Shown here in pieces: positions 27,601 to 36,957 of a stretch of 64,000 nucleotides of DNA. The position numbers and the translations under genes were made by a program. The first letter of the stretch is position 1. Each line of letters begins with the position of its first letter. Source of the DNA: Sphingobacterium sp. ML3W (GTDB lineage Bacteria; Bacteroidota; Bacteroidia; Sphingobacteriales; Sphingobacteriaceae); NCBI RefSeq assembly GCF_000747525.1, contig NZ_CP009278.1, forward strand, positions 3,720,001 to 3,784,000. Direction: 5' to 3'. The notes beneath the pieces are model-generated. The model did no database searches. It saw only the letters and a program-made list of their open reading frames with translations, and was not told the DNA's origin.

Positions 27601-27982
27601 AACGTTTATTGCTCCTGGTGTAAAGGTGGTGTCGGGCTCTGTTAATTACGATAAATATGGAAATGCGACTGATGATACACGGGTATTCGCGCCGAATGAT
27701 AATGTGGTGTCTTACGAAGGATATTGGAAGTCGGCCTACTCAGGGCGTCAGAATTATTGGGACGAAACTTTCATCAAATTGCGTGAACTGTCATTGAACT
27801 ACAACGTACCGAACGCTTTTGCTTCAAAAATGAAAGCGAAGAAAGCAAGTATCGGAATTACCGGACAAAACTTATTCCTGTGGTCTAAAGAATACAAATT
27901 CTCAGATCCTGATGTCGGTTCGGAAGATTTGAGTTCGCCTTCTTTGCGATACATTGGTTTCAATATTAATCTGACTTTTTAA
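24638..27982 (+). CDS. SusC/RagA TonB-dependent transporter with STN domain
   Basis: 1114 residues. The signal peptide ends near 26 (LQVMANE). An STN-like domain (about 30-105, VITKMEKKLNVKFGYD) is followed by a carboxypeptidase-like domain (about 125-200, GKILDQETGLPLAGVTI), EVVVTALGIKRDKKSLGYAT, the plug (NPILVIDGVLYQN, NILKGAAAAALYGERG) and the barrel ending GFNINLTF. Its stop overlaps the first possible susD start. The linked phospholipase C suggests a substrate released from phospholipids, such as phosphocholine or glycerophospho-compounds; this is inference. Confidence 0.93.
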   Translation: MKLTNYYFKIIGGGILLQALALQVMANESLQEEGIGSVITKMEKKLNVKFGYDASISNQQVRENSDLKQVNKSNIASFIQSISNGELSANKIDDKLYVITKTATAKQHIPAVALQQAQSEIKGKILDQETGLPLAGVTIRIIGSTAATSTDNTGTFVLKNVAANETAQISYIGYGTVEVPVSQIALVRLQKSASELQEVVVTALGIKRDKKSLGYATQNIGGEELSKVKGVDIGTTLTGRISGVRVLNSTEFNSSPSIEVRGLNPILVIDGVLYQNMTLRDIPTDNIADMNILKGAAAAALYGERGSGGAIMVTTKKGLKEQGAEINVNTNNMFFSGFLKLPEVQTSYSSGEGGVFNNNDYVWGDKMDIGKIYSQWNPKTKQMEDQPLTSRGKNNFSNFLVPSFVSNNSLSFTNQGEHGSIRTSINHIYNKGQYPNQQLNLTNISVTGTTKLSNKVDLETNLGYNRNSSSSNFGSGYNNQGYIYNILVWTGAEYDLRDYQDYWLVKDQSQNWMYKGWYDNPYLTAYEKINPELINKINAAVTLNYKVTDWGKVIVRSGYDYYGTERTQQNPMGIYGTRGGFKDYGGFHNKGKYQNAQYNGFSSNSDILFTANKTWGDFGFDGMVGGSVFYKLDKNSNSTTVNGLSIPGYYSLRNSIDPVSTVQSQSELMTNSIYSRLALSWRNAIFVEATGRNDWSSTLPEENRSYFYPSVSASATLTDLFDFKLSWLNQFKVRGAWVISKKTPNPYEIRQAFSISNNVWDGYPTASYPNKIKDFSIAPTQNTSYEFGFDFAVLNNRVYGNYTRYYRLQNSRVIDAPISNMTGFTYRLINTKEEIMTKGHEITIGGTPIRRSDFKWDIIGNLSQNMNYYHKLDPEYSKDALYVKEGLRYDVIATSDWERSPTGEIVHNASGMPISAKYADQVIGYSAPKWFWGLTNQFRYKDFNLSLSIDGRIKGMSYSATNARLWQTGAHPDSDNAYRYEEVVNGNKTFIAPGVKVVSGSVNYDKYGNATDDTRVFAPNDNVVSYEGYWKSAYSGRQNYWDETFIKLRELSLNYNVPNAFASKMKAKKASIGITGQNLFLWSKEYKFSDPDVGSEDLSSPSLRYIGFNINLTF

Positions 27983-28002
27983 TGCTTAACAATTATTCAA
28001 TC

Positions 28003-29532
28003 ATGAAAATAAAAAAGACATGGGTAACAATGGCTGCATTAGCACTAGTTGGTCTTTCCAGTTGCTCTAAATTTGACGAAATAAATACAAATCCTGAAAC
28101 GCCAGAGAAAGTGAAATCTTCCATGTTGGCTACCCGTATAATCCTAAACTTAGGGAGCCAATCGAGTCAAAAGGGTTTTATACAACCCTACCTGCTAACC
28201 AAACAATTTGCATGGACAGAACTTGTCGAAGGTTATCAATACAATGGTTTCGGCACGATGGATATGAGCTTAACTTCCATCAATGATGCGCATTTTATGG
28301 GTAAATTTGCCACCAACGAAACGCTTAAAAAATCGTACGATGGTTTGATGCATTTTGCCCGTGCCATCAAGTTCTACGATCTGACCATGAGTGTTGGCGA
28401 TATCCCCTACCATGATGCTCTTCAAGGTGAATCGGATAAAATATATTTCCCAAAATACGATACCCAAAAGGAGGTTTTCTTAGGTATCTTACAGGAACTG
28501 GATCTTGCGGATGAATTGTTTACGGCGGGCAGCAAGTTTGATGGTGACCCGATGTTTGCAGGCGATATAAACAAATGGCGTAAACTCGTGAACAGTTTTC
28601 AACTGAATGTGTTGATCCAATTGAGTAAAAAAGTGGATGATACGGATCTGAAAATAAAGGAGCGCTTTGCCCATATTGTGGCTAATAAACCCATCTTCAC
28701 TTCCAATGCGGATAATTTCCAATTGGTACGCTCGGATAAAAGCGGTCAGACCTATCCTTTTTACAAGGTAGGTAACAACTATATCCTGTACCCGATGATG
28801 TCCGATGAAATCATCAAACCCCTGCAGGAACGTAAAGACAGAAGGTTGTTTTTCTATGCCAATCCTTCTGAAGCAAAACTAGCACAGGGTCTTAAGGAAC
28901 AAGATTTTGCGGCATACACGGGAGTATCCCCTTCTTTAGCTTTTGATCAATTGAGTGCTATCACAAAATCCAAAGATTTTTCAAAATTAAACGACCGCTA
29001 TACCGAATTGGCAACTGGCGAACCGACGCAACAGTATGGTTATGCTCATCTTTGTTTTGTAATTGCTGAAGCATCGGCACGCGGCTGGGTGAAAGAATCG
29101 GCTGTAGATTGGTATAAAAAGGGTATCGAAGCTTCGATGAGTTTTATAGCGAGCAATACCCCTGCTACCACACAATTTACACATGATATGCCCATGGATG
29201 CGACTTATATCGCGACTGCTACTGCAAACTATGCAGCTGCATTCCCAACGAACCTAGAGGCACAAGTGGAGGCCATCATCACGCAGAAATACTTAGCGAG
29301 TTTCTTGCAAGCGAGAGTAACGCCTTATTATGATTACAGACGTACAGGCTATCCGAAATGGAAAATAAACCCAGCTTCTAGCTTAAATGCTGATGCTCCG
29401 GATAAAATACCGGTTCGCTGGCGCTACCCTAGTGGGGAGTTCCAACAGAATAGTGCTAACCTAGACGAAGCTTTAAAAAGACAGTTTAACGGTGTTGACG
29501 ATATCAATAACCTGATCTGGATCTTAAAATAA
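28003..29532 (+). CDS. SusD-like lipoprotein (SusD-like_2 type)
   Basis: 509 residues from ATG 28003 (MKIKKTW); the frame also contains an ATG at 27982 that would add seven residues and overlap the SusC stop. The lipobox is LVGLSSC (Cys near 21), followed by SKFDEINTNPETPEKVK, typical of the second SusD Pfam group. The C-terminal YLASFLQARVTPYYDYRRTGYPKW and IPVRWRYPSGEFQQN motifs agree. A terminator follows at 29549. Confidence 0.9.
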   Translation: MKIKKTWVTMAALALVGLSSCSKFDEINTNPETPEKVKSSMLATRIILNLGSQSSQKGFIQPYLLTKQFAWTELVEGYQYNGFGTMDMSLTSINDAHFMGKFATNETLKKSYDGLMHFARAIKFYDLTMSVGDIPYHDALQGESDKIYFPKYDTQKEVFLGILQELDLADELFTAGSKFDGDPMFAGDINKWRKLVNSFQLNVLIQLSKKVDDTDLKIKERFAHIVANKPIFTSNADNFQLVRSDKSGQTYPFYKVGNNYILYPMMSDEIIKPLQERKDRRLFFYANPSEAKLAQGLKEQDFAAYTGVSPSLAFDQLSAITKSKDFSKLNDRYTELATGEPTQQYGYAHLCFVIAEASARGWVKESAVDWYKKGIEASMSFIASNTPATTQFTHDMPMDATYIATATANYAAAFPTNLEAQVEAIITQKYLASFLQARVTPYYDYRRTGYPKWKINPASSLNADAPDKIPVRWRYPSGEFQQNSANLDEALKRQFNGVDDINNLIWILK

Positions 29533-29548
29533 AGGATGAACAAAATAG

Positions 29549-29584
29549 CTGTGGAAGACTTTAAAATCTTCCGCAGTTTTTTTT
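29549..29584 (+). terminator. Terminator after susD
   Basis: A ten-pair stem (CTGTGGAAGA/TCTTCCGCAG, one G-T) with an 8-nt loop and a T8 tract. It separates the susD gene from the phospholipase gene, so the latter is expressed by read-through or from its own promoter. Confidence 0.85.
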
Positions 29585-29663
29585 GAAACCTAATCGTTAC
29601 ACTATTGCATTCAAATTCTTTCTAAATTTAAATTTTCAATCTAACACGACAATATCATACCAA

Positions 29664-32147
29664 ATGGATAATAGAAGAGATTTTTTAAAGAAGGCTTCCC
29701 TTTTAGCTGGAGCTATGGGCCTGGAATGGGGACTGCCGGATGCCATACAAAAGGCAATGGCCATCGAACCGTTGGCAGGATCGAGTTTCCTGGATGCGGA
29801 GCATGTGGTCATGCTGATGCAGGAGAATCGTTCTTTTGACCATAGCTTTGGAACTCTGGCTGGTGTACGTGGATTTAGAGACCCTAGGGCCATACAATTG
29901 CCCAATGGAAATCCGGTATGGTTACAGTCGGGGAAGGATGGAAAAACATTCTCTCCTTTTCGTCTGGATATAAAAAGATCAAAAGCAGCTTGGACAAGCT
30001 ACCTCCCCCATTCTTGGGAGAATCAATCCGAGGCTCGAAATGAAGGTAAACACGATAACTGGATCGAAGCAAAACGCTCTGGCTATAAAGCCTATCAAGA
30101 TATCCCATTGACCATGGGCTTTCACACACGTGAAGACAATCCGTTTTACTACGCTTTTGCTGATGCTTTTACCATATGCGACCAAAACTTTTGTTCTTCG
30201 ATTACAGGGACTACAACCAACCGTCACTTTTTCTGGACGGGTACCTGCGTACCGGGTAAAGGTGAAAAACCATTGGTCCGCAACTCGGATATCTACTTCA
30301 ACAGATGGGCGAATTGGAAAACTTTTCCAGAGAAATTAGAAGAAGCTGGAGTCTCTTGGAAAGTATACCAAAATGAGGTCAGCATACAGTCGGATTTAAA
30401 AGATAGCGGCCTGCTCAGTAATTATACCGACAATAACCTCGAGTGGTTTGCGCAATATCACGTGGAGTTTAAGGACAGTCACTTGGCCTTCTTAAAAAAA
30501 CGTGTTGCTGAACTTCCTGATGAGATCAAAACGATAGAGAAACGCCTGCAAGCCGGACAGGTTGAAAGTGTGCAAAAGGAGAAAAATACGCTCAAGCAAA
30601 AGAAGGAGCAATTGGCCAGTTTTGAAAATAAGCTCCAAACGTTTACTCCTGAAGCTTTTGAAAAACTACCGAAAGCCGAGCAGGCTTTGTTCCGTAGGGC
30701 TTTCCAGACCAATGAAGATGACCCAGATTACCGAGAAGCAGTTTCTGCTGAAGAGCAGGGAACAGCGATCCGTGTGCCGAAAGGCGATGTGCTCCATCAA
30801 TTTAGAAAAGATGTCAAATCTGGACAACTTCCTACGGTATCGTGGTTGGTGGCTCCAGAATATTTTTCGGATCACCCTAGTGCTCCGATGTATGGTGCAT
30901 GGTATACTTCTGAAATCTTAAATATCTTAACGGAAAACCCAGATTTGTGGAGGAAAACGATTTTCATCTTGAATTACGATGAAAATGATGGTTATTTTGA
31001 CCATGTTCCTCCCTTTGTGGCCCCCAACCCTGCTGATCCGAAATCGGGTAAGGTGTCGCCAGGATTGGATATCTCTGGCGAGTATGTCAGTCTACAGCAA
31101 GAATTTGATGCTGGAGAAGATAAAGACAGCGCCACGGAAGGTCCTGTTGGATTGGGTTACCGCGTGCCGTTGGTCGTTGCTTCTCCTTGGTCCAAAGGTG
31201 GCTGGGTAAACTCGGAAGTGTTTGATATCACGTCTACCATTCAATTTTTAGAACAGTTCTTGAATAAAAAATATGGTAAGAACATCCATGAAGATAATAT
31301 CAGCTCGTGGAGAAGAGCCATCACGGGGGATTTAACTTCTGTATTTCGTCCCGCAGAATCAGCCGCTACCAAACCATTGCCTTTCTTAGATCGAAATGCC
31401 TATATATTGGCCATCGACAAAGCAAAAACGCTGCCTTTGCCCAATAATTATCATCAGTGGTCTCCTACGGATATCGCTGCACTGAAAAAGGTAGGGAAGC
31501 AATCACCCTTATTGGCTATGCAAGAAACGGGTCAAAAACAGTCCAGTGCTTTAGCTTATGAATTGTATGTGAAGGAGGAGCTCAATAACAATGACAAACA
31601 GATCAGTCTCCATATGAAAGCGGGGAATGAGGTGTTTGGTGAGAAATCACTGAGTAGCCCATTCAATGTTTACACTGGAGACCAGTATAAGGATGGTGTT
31701 AAATTCTGGCCTTTTGCGGTATTGGCAGGACAGTCACTGGACTTCAGTTGGGATTTGTCTGATTTTAAAGATGGCATCTATGCGCTCACAGCATACGGCC
31801 CCAATGGCTTTATGCGTGGATTTAAAGGTAAAGATGAAGCTTTACAGGTGCAGGCGACTTACGAAACAGATAAAGCTGGAAAATTGACCGGAAATTTATT
31901 GATAACGATCAGAAATGAAGGAAAAGAATCCCTTACCATCGAGGCTAAAGATAATGCTTATAGCAAATGGAGCAAAAAAACAAACCTCGCTAGTGGGAAA
32001 TCCGTAGCTTGGAAAATCGAATCGCAGCAACAGTCTGGTTGGTACGATCTGACGGTTAAAGTTCTTAATCGTCCGTTTGAACGCCATTTTGCTGGTCGTG
32101 TGGAAACCGGCAAACATACTAAAACGGACCCTCAATTGAGTATATAA
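29664..32147 (+). CDS. Phosphocholine-type (non-hemolytic) phospholipase C
   Basis: 827 residues from ATG 29664; the open frame extends upstream to a TTG at 29583 but the true N-terminus is the Tat signal DNRRDFLKKASLLAG. The phosphoesterase domain has HVVMLMQENRSFDHSFGTL, the key metal and nucleophile region of the PlcC family, GTTTNRHFFWTGT, and NYDENDGYFDHVPPF. Two C-terminal DUF756-like beta domains (about 630-830) complete the family architecture. It hydrolyses phospholipid head groups outside the cytoplasm. Its position after sigma/FecR/SusCD suggests a phospholipid-scavenging locus. Confidence 0.9.
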   Translation: MDNRRDFLKKASLLAGAMGLEWGLPDAIQKAMAIEPLAGSSFLDAEHVVMLMQENRSFDHSFGTLAGVRGFRDPRAIQLPNGNPVWLQSGKDGKTFSPFRLDIKRSKAAWTSYLPHSWENQSEARNEGKHDNWIEAKRSGYKAYQDIPLTMGFHTREDNPFYYAFADAFTICDQNFCSSITGTTTNRHFFWTGTCVPGKGEKPLVRNSDIYFNRWANWKTFPEKLEEAGVSWKVYQNEVSIQSDLKDSGLLSNYTDNNLEWFAQYHVEFKDSHLAFLKKRVAELPDEIKTIEKRLQAGQVESVQKEKNTLKQKKEQLASFENKLQTFTPEAFEKLPKAEQALFRRAFQTNEDDPDYREAVSAEEQGTAIRVPKGDVLHQFRKDVKSGQLPTVSWLVAPEYFSDHPSAPMYGAWYTSEILNILTENPDLWRKTIFILNYDENDGYFDHVPPFVAPNPADPKSGKVSPGLDISGEYVSLQQEFDAGEDKDSATEGPVGLGYRVPLVVASPWSKGGWVNSEVFDITSTIQFLEQFLNKKYGKNIHEDNISSWRRAITGDLTSVFRPAESAATKPLPFLDRNAYILAIDKAKTLPLPNNYHQWSPTDIAALKKVGKQSPLLAMQETGQKQSSALAYELYVKEELNNNDKQISLHMKAGNEVFGEKSLSSPFNVYTGDQYKDGVKFWPFAVLAGQSLDFSWDLSDFKDGIYALTAYGPNGFMRGFKGKDEALQVQATYETDKAGKLTGNLLITIRNEGKESLTIEAKDNAYSKWSKKTNLASGKSVAWKIESQQQSGWYDLTVKVLNRPFERHFAGRVETGKHTKTDPQLSI

Positions 32148-32163
32148 CCGAATTGCATATTAT

Positions 32164-32193
32164 AAAAGTCGTCCTAATCTTGGGGCGACTTTT
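32164..32193. terminator. Bidirectional terminator
   Basis: An eight-bp core stem AAAAGTCG/CGACTTTT, extended by weaker pairs, lies between the convergent phospholipase and receiver genes. It has A and T runs on both sides. Confidence 0.8.
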
Positions 32194-32556
32194 TCAATTG
32201 ATATACTTCGCTACTATTTTCTCAAGATCTTCTAAATTGAATGGTTTAGCGAGAAAATCGTCTGCTCCAGCTGCTGCTGCAAGCGCGGCGATATCGCTAT
32301 TGGCCGTGATATAGATAACAGGAATCATGTGGTAATCGGGGTGCTTTTTCAGCAACTTGGTCGCCTCGCTCCCGCCGATATTCGGTATCCAATTGTCCAT
32401 CAATATCAAATTGGGTTTGAATGCCTCTACTTTTTCTATGATATCATGCGATGTCTGGGATATGGAAACTTCATATCCGTAATCCTCTAAAATAATCGAC
32501 ACGATATCTAATATGGCGGCATCATCTTCACAAATTAAAATCTTATTATTTTCCAT
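32194..32556 (-). CDS. Single-domain response regulator (CheY-like)
   Basis: 120 residues forming only a receiver domain: the acidic pair EDD near residue 10, phospho-acceptor Asp in LILMDNWIPN (about 54), Thr in YITANSD and Lys in FLAKPF. No output domain is present. It lies 109 bp downstream of the hybrid histidine kinase gene on the same strand and is a likely partner. Confidence 0.93.
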   Translation of the reverse strand: MENNKILICEDDAAILDIVSIILEDYGYEVSISQTSHDIIEKVEAFKPNLILMDNWIPNIGGSEATKLLKKHPDYHMIPVIYITANSDIAALAAAAGADDFLAKPFNLEDLEKIVAKYIN

Positions 32557-32665
32557 GCTCTTATTTTTAAAATCTTAAAACAATACTGTTATTATTCATT
32601 TTTCATAAAAGACAGATTCACATTTTTGATATCACTTACTACCAAGCCGCAGAACCTCAGCTAAA

Positions 32666-34147
32666 CTATTGATATATACTATTTTCAATTAATGCAAGCG
32701 TAAAGTAAAACGTGGACCCTACCCCCAATTGGCTTTCCATGCCATAGGTGCCCCGATGCTGACGAATGATCTCTGCTGATATATACAGCCCTAATCCTTG
32801 AAACCGAACTGAGGTCTCCTCTACGCGGTAAAACTTATCGAATATGGGTGCTTGATTTTTAGTGGGCACACCAATTCCAAAGTCTTGGATACTGACTTTC
32901 ACCTCCTGCTTATTGCTTTCAGTATGTACAATGATACGATCCGAATCTGGACTATACTTGATGGCATTGTTCATTAGATTGATCAATACCTGCTCGATAC
33001 GGACCTCATCGCCCAAAACTAAACTGTCCAACCTGTTGCCCATACGCTCGATGTGAAGCGCTCTGTTTTCATGCGTTTGATGCATGATCTCAATGACTGA
33101 ATCGATCAGAGCATCCAGATCAAAACGATGGTAATGGATTTTTAATTTACCATTATCCATTTTTGATATATCCAATAAATCGGCTACCAAAGAACTCAGT
33201 TTATCCAATTGATCCTGCACACGATTCATATATTTGTATGTAGTGGTATTCTGTACTGAGGGCAGCGACCGATCGAGCAGCTGTACGTAGCCACGCATAC
33301 TCGTTAGGGGTGTTTTCAGTTCATGCGATGCAATACTCAAAAATTCATCTTTCTTTTGTTCAATGTGCTTTTGATCATCGATATCAGTAAAAGTGCCCAC
33401 CCAATGCGTGATCAAGTGATGTTCTTCGATAGGCACAATACGCAATAAATGATAACGATAAAGTTCGGATCCTAATGGTAGAATGCGAATTTCCATTTCG
33501 ACACCTCTCCCCTCCAAAATATGTGTTTTTAAGATCTCTTCCACCGATGGATCTCCAGGAGGACATGCGGGATAGTCTTGCTCCGTTGCTGCAAACTTGA
33601 ACCAGTTTTTATTGACAAAATCAATCTTTCCATCTTGATTTACGGTAAAGGCAATAAGAGGCAATGACTCTAGGATAAGACGTAAGTGATTTGCTTTTTC
33701 CTGAAGCGCCAATTGTGCACTTTTTCGTCCATCAATTTCAGCGAGTAGATTCTCCTGAACAGCTTTCAAAGCCAAAGTCTGTTTATGGATCCGATGAAAA
33801 ATCTTGACCTTCAGCATCAATATTTCTGTATCTACTGGTTTTAAGACATAATCGATGCCACCGGACGCACTTTCTTGTTCTATAAGCAATCTGTCCTGAT
33901 TTTGTGCCAGTAAAAATATAATGGGAATATCTTTGGTAATACTACAATCATGTAATTTTTCGAAAAGCTCCACGCCATCCATATCTAGCATTTCCAAGTC
34001 CAAAATAATCAAGGCATACCGATTTCTGATTGCTTTCTTCAATGCTTCTTGCTTTGATTGAGCCGTATCAACAGAGAAACCGTGGGATTCTAACAGTTGC
34101 TGTAAGAAAAGAATGTACGCTGGTTTATCGTCAACAATTAAAATCAT
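32666..34147 (-). CDS. Receiver-PAS-histidine kinase
   Basis: 493 residues. An N-terminal receiver domain (1-120; Asp in LIILDLEMLD) is followed by a coiled segment, a PAS domain (about 150-260), HisKA (SHELKTPLTSMRGYV, His near 275) and HATPase (NLMNNAIKYS, FGIGV, GLGLYISAEIIRQH). There is no membrane segment, so it is cytoplasmic. A receiver at the front of a kinase suggests it takes phosphate from another kinase or is feedback controlled. The single receiver at 32194 follows. Confidence 0.92.
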   Translation of the reverse strand: MILIVDDKPAYILFLQQLLESHGFSVDTAQSKQEALKKAIRNRYALIILDLEMLDMDGVELFEKLHDCSITKDIPIIFLLAQNQDRLLIEQESASGGIDYVLKPVDTEILMLKVKIFHRIHKQTLALKAVQENLLAEIDGRKSAQLALQEKANHLRLILESLPLIAFTVNQDGKIDFVNKNWFKFAATEQDYPACPPGDPSVEEILKTHILEGRGVEMEIRILPLGSELYRYHLLRIVPIEEHHLITHWVGTFTDIDDQKHIEQKKDEFLSIASHELKTPLTSMRGYVQLLDRSLPSVQNTTTYKYMNRVQDQLDKLSSLVADLLDISKMDNGKLKIHYHRFDLDALIDSVIEIMHQTHENRALHIERMGNRLDSLVLGDEVRIEQVLINLMNNAIKYSPDSDRIIVHTESNKQEVKVSIQDFGIGVPTKNQAPIFDKFYRVEETSVRFQGLGLYISAEIIRQHRGTYGMESQLGVGSTFYFTLALIENSIYQ

Positions 34148-34486
34148 ATTGAAATTCTAAAATTAGTGCCTTAATACCCGTACCGTTTCAAAAATCAATC
34201 CAAAATAGTTTGCAGGTTAAACTACTAATCAAGAAAAATGGGAAATTTACCCCTTCGCAATAAAACAAGTGTAGTATGGAGCGTCCAATGCCTAAATGCT
34301 TATCTTAAAAAAAATGATGATAGCCGGACAATCCCCTAAAAAGCATAATGCTCCCGCCTACTCTACGTTATTTTCAACCTAGAATGTGGCTATTGATTCA
34401 GGAAGATATTCTTGTTTGCTTAGCTATTGACTTTCCTACTATAGAAGAAGTGCGCACGCCTATGTATTGCCTTTGGAACGGACTTC
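34148..34486. other. Intergenic gap upstream of the histidine kinase
   Basis: No convincing gene; the 70-codon plus-strand frame here overlaps the 3' end of the LuxR-type gene and looks non-coding. The minus-strand promoter of the kinase should lie here, but I see no clear box. Confidence 0.4.
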
Positions 34487-35194
34487 TTAATCCACTAAGT
34501 CGAAAGCGATGGCGAATCGAAGTAATTCGGCAAACGATTTACAGGTTGTTTTACGGATGATATTTTTACGATGGGTAGATACCGTGTGTAGCGAAATGAA
34601 CAGCTGATCGGCGATTTCGGCTGACGATCTCCCATTGGTCAATAACGTGATTATTTCTTTTTCGCGTTGTGTCAAATCTGCGAATACACGGTAGTGACGA
34701 CTGATAAACTCATCTTGATCGAGTGCTTTTGTAACACGAGAAATTACATTATTCATCCCAATAATAGGGGAAGCCAACAGAATGATTTTATTGTCCAGCA
34801 TAGAAGTCCCGGGTATCTTAATCATTTTGCAGACGGTGTAAAACCAGGTATATTCATTTTTACCATGTACTTTGACCCGCTGAAAAAAATTATATTGTTT
34901 ATCAAAATCGCCGACAAATAGGTACTGGGTCATCCCTTGAAAAATAGCCAGAGATTCCTCTTTGACAAAGTATTTCTCGTAATATTCTTCTCCTAATTGA
35001 TTGATTTCTTCGACAGAGGTCTGCAAGTGCTCACATCCCCAATTATTCATATAACGGCAACCTAAGGGTTGCAATCCATCCATGTCATGTAGCATAACGG
35101 CGGCAGGTATTACTGCTCCGAAATCCACCACATCGAACTCTCCTTTCTTCAGGCTCTTGGACAACCCGAACATCTGTGTATCAAGCTGAGTCAT
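34487..35194 (-). CDS. LuxR-family transcriptional regulator
   Basis: 235 residues. The N-terminal ~150 residues look like a PAS-like sensor. The C-terminal LuxR helix-turn-helix is clear (LTQREKEIITLLTNGRSSAE, then IADQLFISLHTVSTHRKN). No receiver domain is present. It stands alone between the two-component genes and DUF763; targets are unknown. Confidence 0.88.
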   Translation of the reverse strand: MTQLDTQMFGLSKSLKKGEFDVVDFGAVIPAAVMLHDMDGLQPLGCRYMNNWGCEHLQTSVEEINQLGEEYYEKYFVKEESLAIFQGMTQYLFVGDFDKQYNFFQRVKVHGKNEYTWFYTVCKMIKIPGTSMLDNKIILLASPIIGMNNVISRVTKALDQDEFISRHYRVFADLTQREKEIITLLTNGRSSAEIADQLFISLHTVSTHRKNIIRKTTCKSFAELLRFAIAFDLVD

Positions 35195-35367
35195 AACATT
35201 AAATCGAAAAAGTTTATAAATATGGCTATTGTATTACGAATATATAGAATAAATGGGAATTAAAAAACTATTTCCATTTCGCATACGATGCAGCTGAATA
35301 AAAATAGTTTAAGAATCATAAAGTAGATTTTATTCCTTAATTTTACGCTAATAAATTTAGTAATAAA

Positions 35368-36582
35368 ATGAAACGTTCGGGAACTGCTGATTTACCGTTG
35401 CACTATGGAAAAGTTCCGGCATGGCTCTATGAGCGCATGTCTGCACTGGGGCTTTCGATTGTAGAGGCAATCTTAGCAGACTATGGTAAAGATGAAGTTT
35501 TACGTCGGCTTTCCGATCCATTTTGGTTCCAAAGTTTTGGTGCTGTATTGGGTATGGACTGGCATTCGTCGGGTATTACCACCTCGGTCATGGGAGCACT
35601 AAAGCGTGCTATCAACCCGCAGTCTACCTCCTTAGGGCTATACATCTGCGGTGGCAAAGGTAAGTTTTCAAGAGAAACCCCTTCGGAATTGCTTCGCGTA
35701 GCTGAACATACAGGTCTTGCTGGCGACGTCCTAGTGCGTGCAAGCAAACTGACTGCCAAGGTCGATAATACAGCTATACAGGACGGATACCAGCTGTATC
35801 TCCATAATTTCATTGTTTCTGACCAAGGTAACTGGACGGTTGTCCAACAAGGGATGCATGATCACGACGGTACTGCTCGACGCTACCATTGGCATTCGCA
35901 AAATTTAAAATCCTTTATCGACGAACCCCATACCGGTATCAATGGTGTATCGCAAGAACGGATACTAAACTTGACGGCTAGGGCGGCAGCCCCCAATAGA
36001 GATGGAATCTTGGCCATTGCACAAACCGACCCGGCTCAGATCATGCAGGAATTTGCACATCTCGTGATGCCTAAAAGACACGATATCCGCGGATCTGATG
36101 TAGATCTGAAGCGCCTCGGTGCCCTACTATATGTAACCCGAGAATTGCAGACCGATAACTTCGAAGATCTGTTGCTGCTAAAAGGTGTAGGTCCGCGCAC
36201 CATGCAGTCGCTGGCATTGGTAAGCGAGGTAATCCATGGTGGACCAGCTCGTTTTAAAGATCCTGCTCGTTTTTCATTTGCACATGGTGGCAAAGATGGT
36301 CATCCTTTCCCTGTGCCAATAACCATTTACGATGACAGCATAGCAATCATGCAAAAAGGGATAGAGAAATCTAAATTGGGACAGGCGGATAAATTAAGGA
36401 CAATCAATAAATTGCACCAGATTGTTCTGCAGGCTGAGGCGAATTTCACTCCACAGTTTGATATACAAGAGATCATCGAACAAGAACGCCGCGACTCCTG
36501 GAAATATCAAGGCCGTACGGTTATGGGAAAAGCGGAGAAACCTACTGCTGACAGTCCTGGTATTCAATTATCGCTCTTTTAA
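35368..36582 (+). CDS. DUF763 domain protein
   Basis: 404 residues, matching the whole DUF763 family: the N-terminal KRSGTADLPLHYGKVPAWL, the central GMDWHSSGITTSV and QQGMHDHDGTARRYHWHS, and a helix-hairpin-helix-like LLLLKGVGPRTMQSLALVSE. The family is widespread in archaea and bacteria without established function; its nucleic-acid-like HhH suggests DNA or RNA binding. Confidence 0.9.
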   Translation: MKRSGTADLPLHYGKVPAWLYERMSALGLSIVEAILADYGKDEVLRRLSDPFWFQSFGAVLGMDWHSSGITTSVMGALKRAINPQSTSLGLYICGGKGKFSRETPSELLRVAEHTGLAGDVLVRASKLTAKVDNTAIQDGYQLYLHNFIVSDQGNWTVVQQGMHDHDGTARRYHWHSQNLKSFIDEPHTGINGVSQERILNLTARAAAPNRDGILAIAQTDPAQIMQEFAHLVMPKRHDIRGSDVDLKRLGALLYVTRELQTDNFEDLLLLKGVGPRTMQSLALVSEVIHGGPARFKDPARFSFAHGGKDGHPFPVPITIYDDSIAIMQKGIEKSKLGQADKLRTINKLHQIVLQAEANFTPQFDIQEIIEQERRDSWKYQGRTVMGKAEKPTADSPGIQLSLF

Positions 36583-36957
36583 TCTCTTTACCAATATCCG
36601 GAGCCTTTCTTTGACGAATAAAGAGGGGTTGCTATGAAACCTAAAAAGCTCCGAAATTGGGAAATTCCGGAGCAAACTAAACCTAAAATTGCCAAAGTAA
36701 ACATCTTGACGATTGCTACCTTTTAACTTTACTGCTACAAATGTCGGAAGTATATCGATTTTCAAACTACCTCAATTACGGATATCAGTATACATATTAC
36801 GGATTAACCATAATAAACTATTTTCTATAGCCGTGAACAAAGGATAGAAGTAAGCAAATCGGAGATGGCCGGTGGGTATTTGGCACTGATACCTAAAAAA
36901 ATATTAATCTAATTAATAATAGCCGATTTTTTCATCTTTTATTCTTAAATTTATAGT
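36583..36957. other. Intergenic region with inverted repeat
   Basis: An imperfect 11-bp inverted repeat lies at 36648-36673 (GCTCCGAAATT/AATTCCGGAGC); read on the minus strand it is followed by TTTTT. A 30-codon plus-strand frame (36634-36726) runs through it but has no supporting features. Nothing else is recognisable in the AT-rich remainder. Confidence 0.45.

Noticed and set aside
36634..36726. 30-codon frame with GAGGGG-like upstream sequence
   Set aside because: It runs through an inverted repeat, has no similarity I recognise and no conserved context; too short to support.
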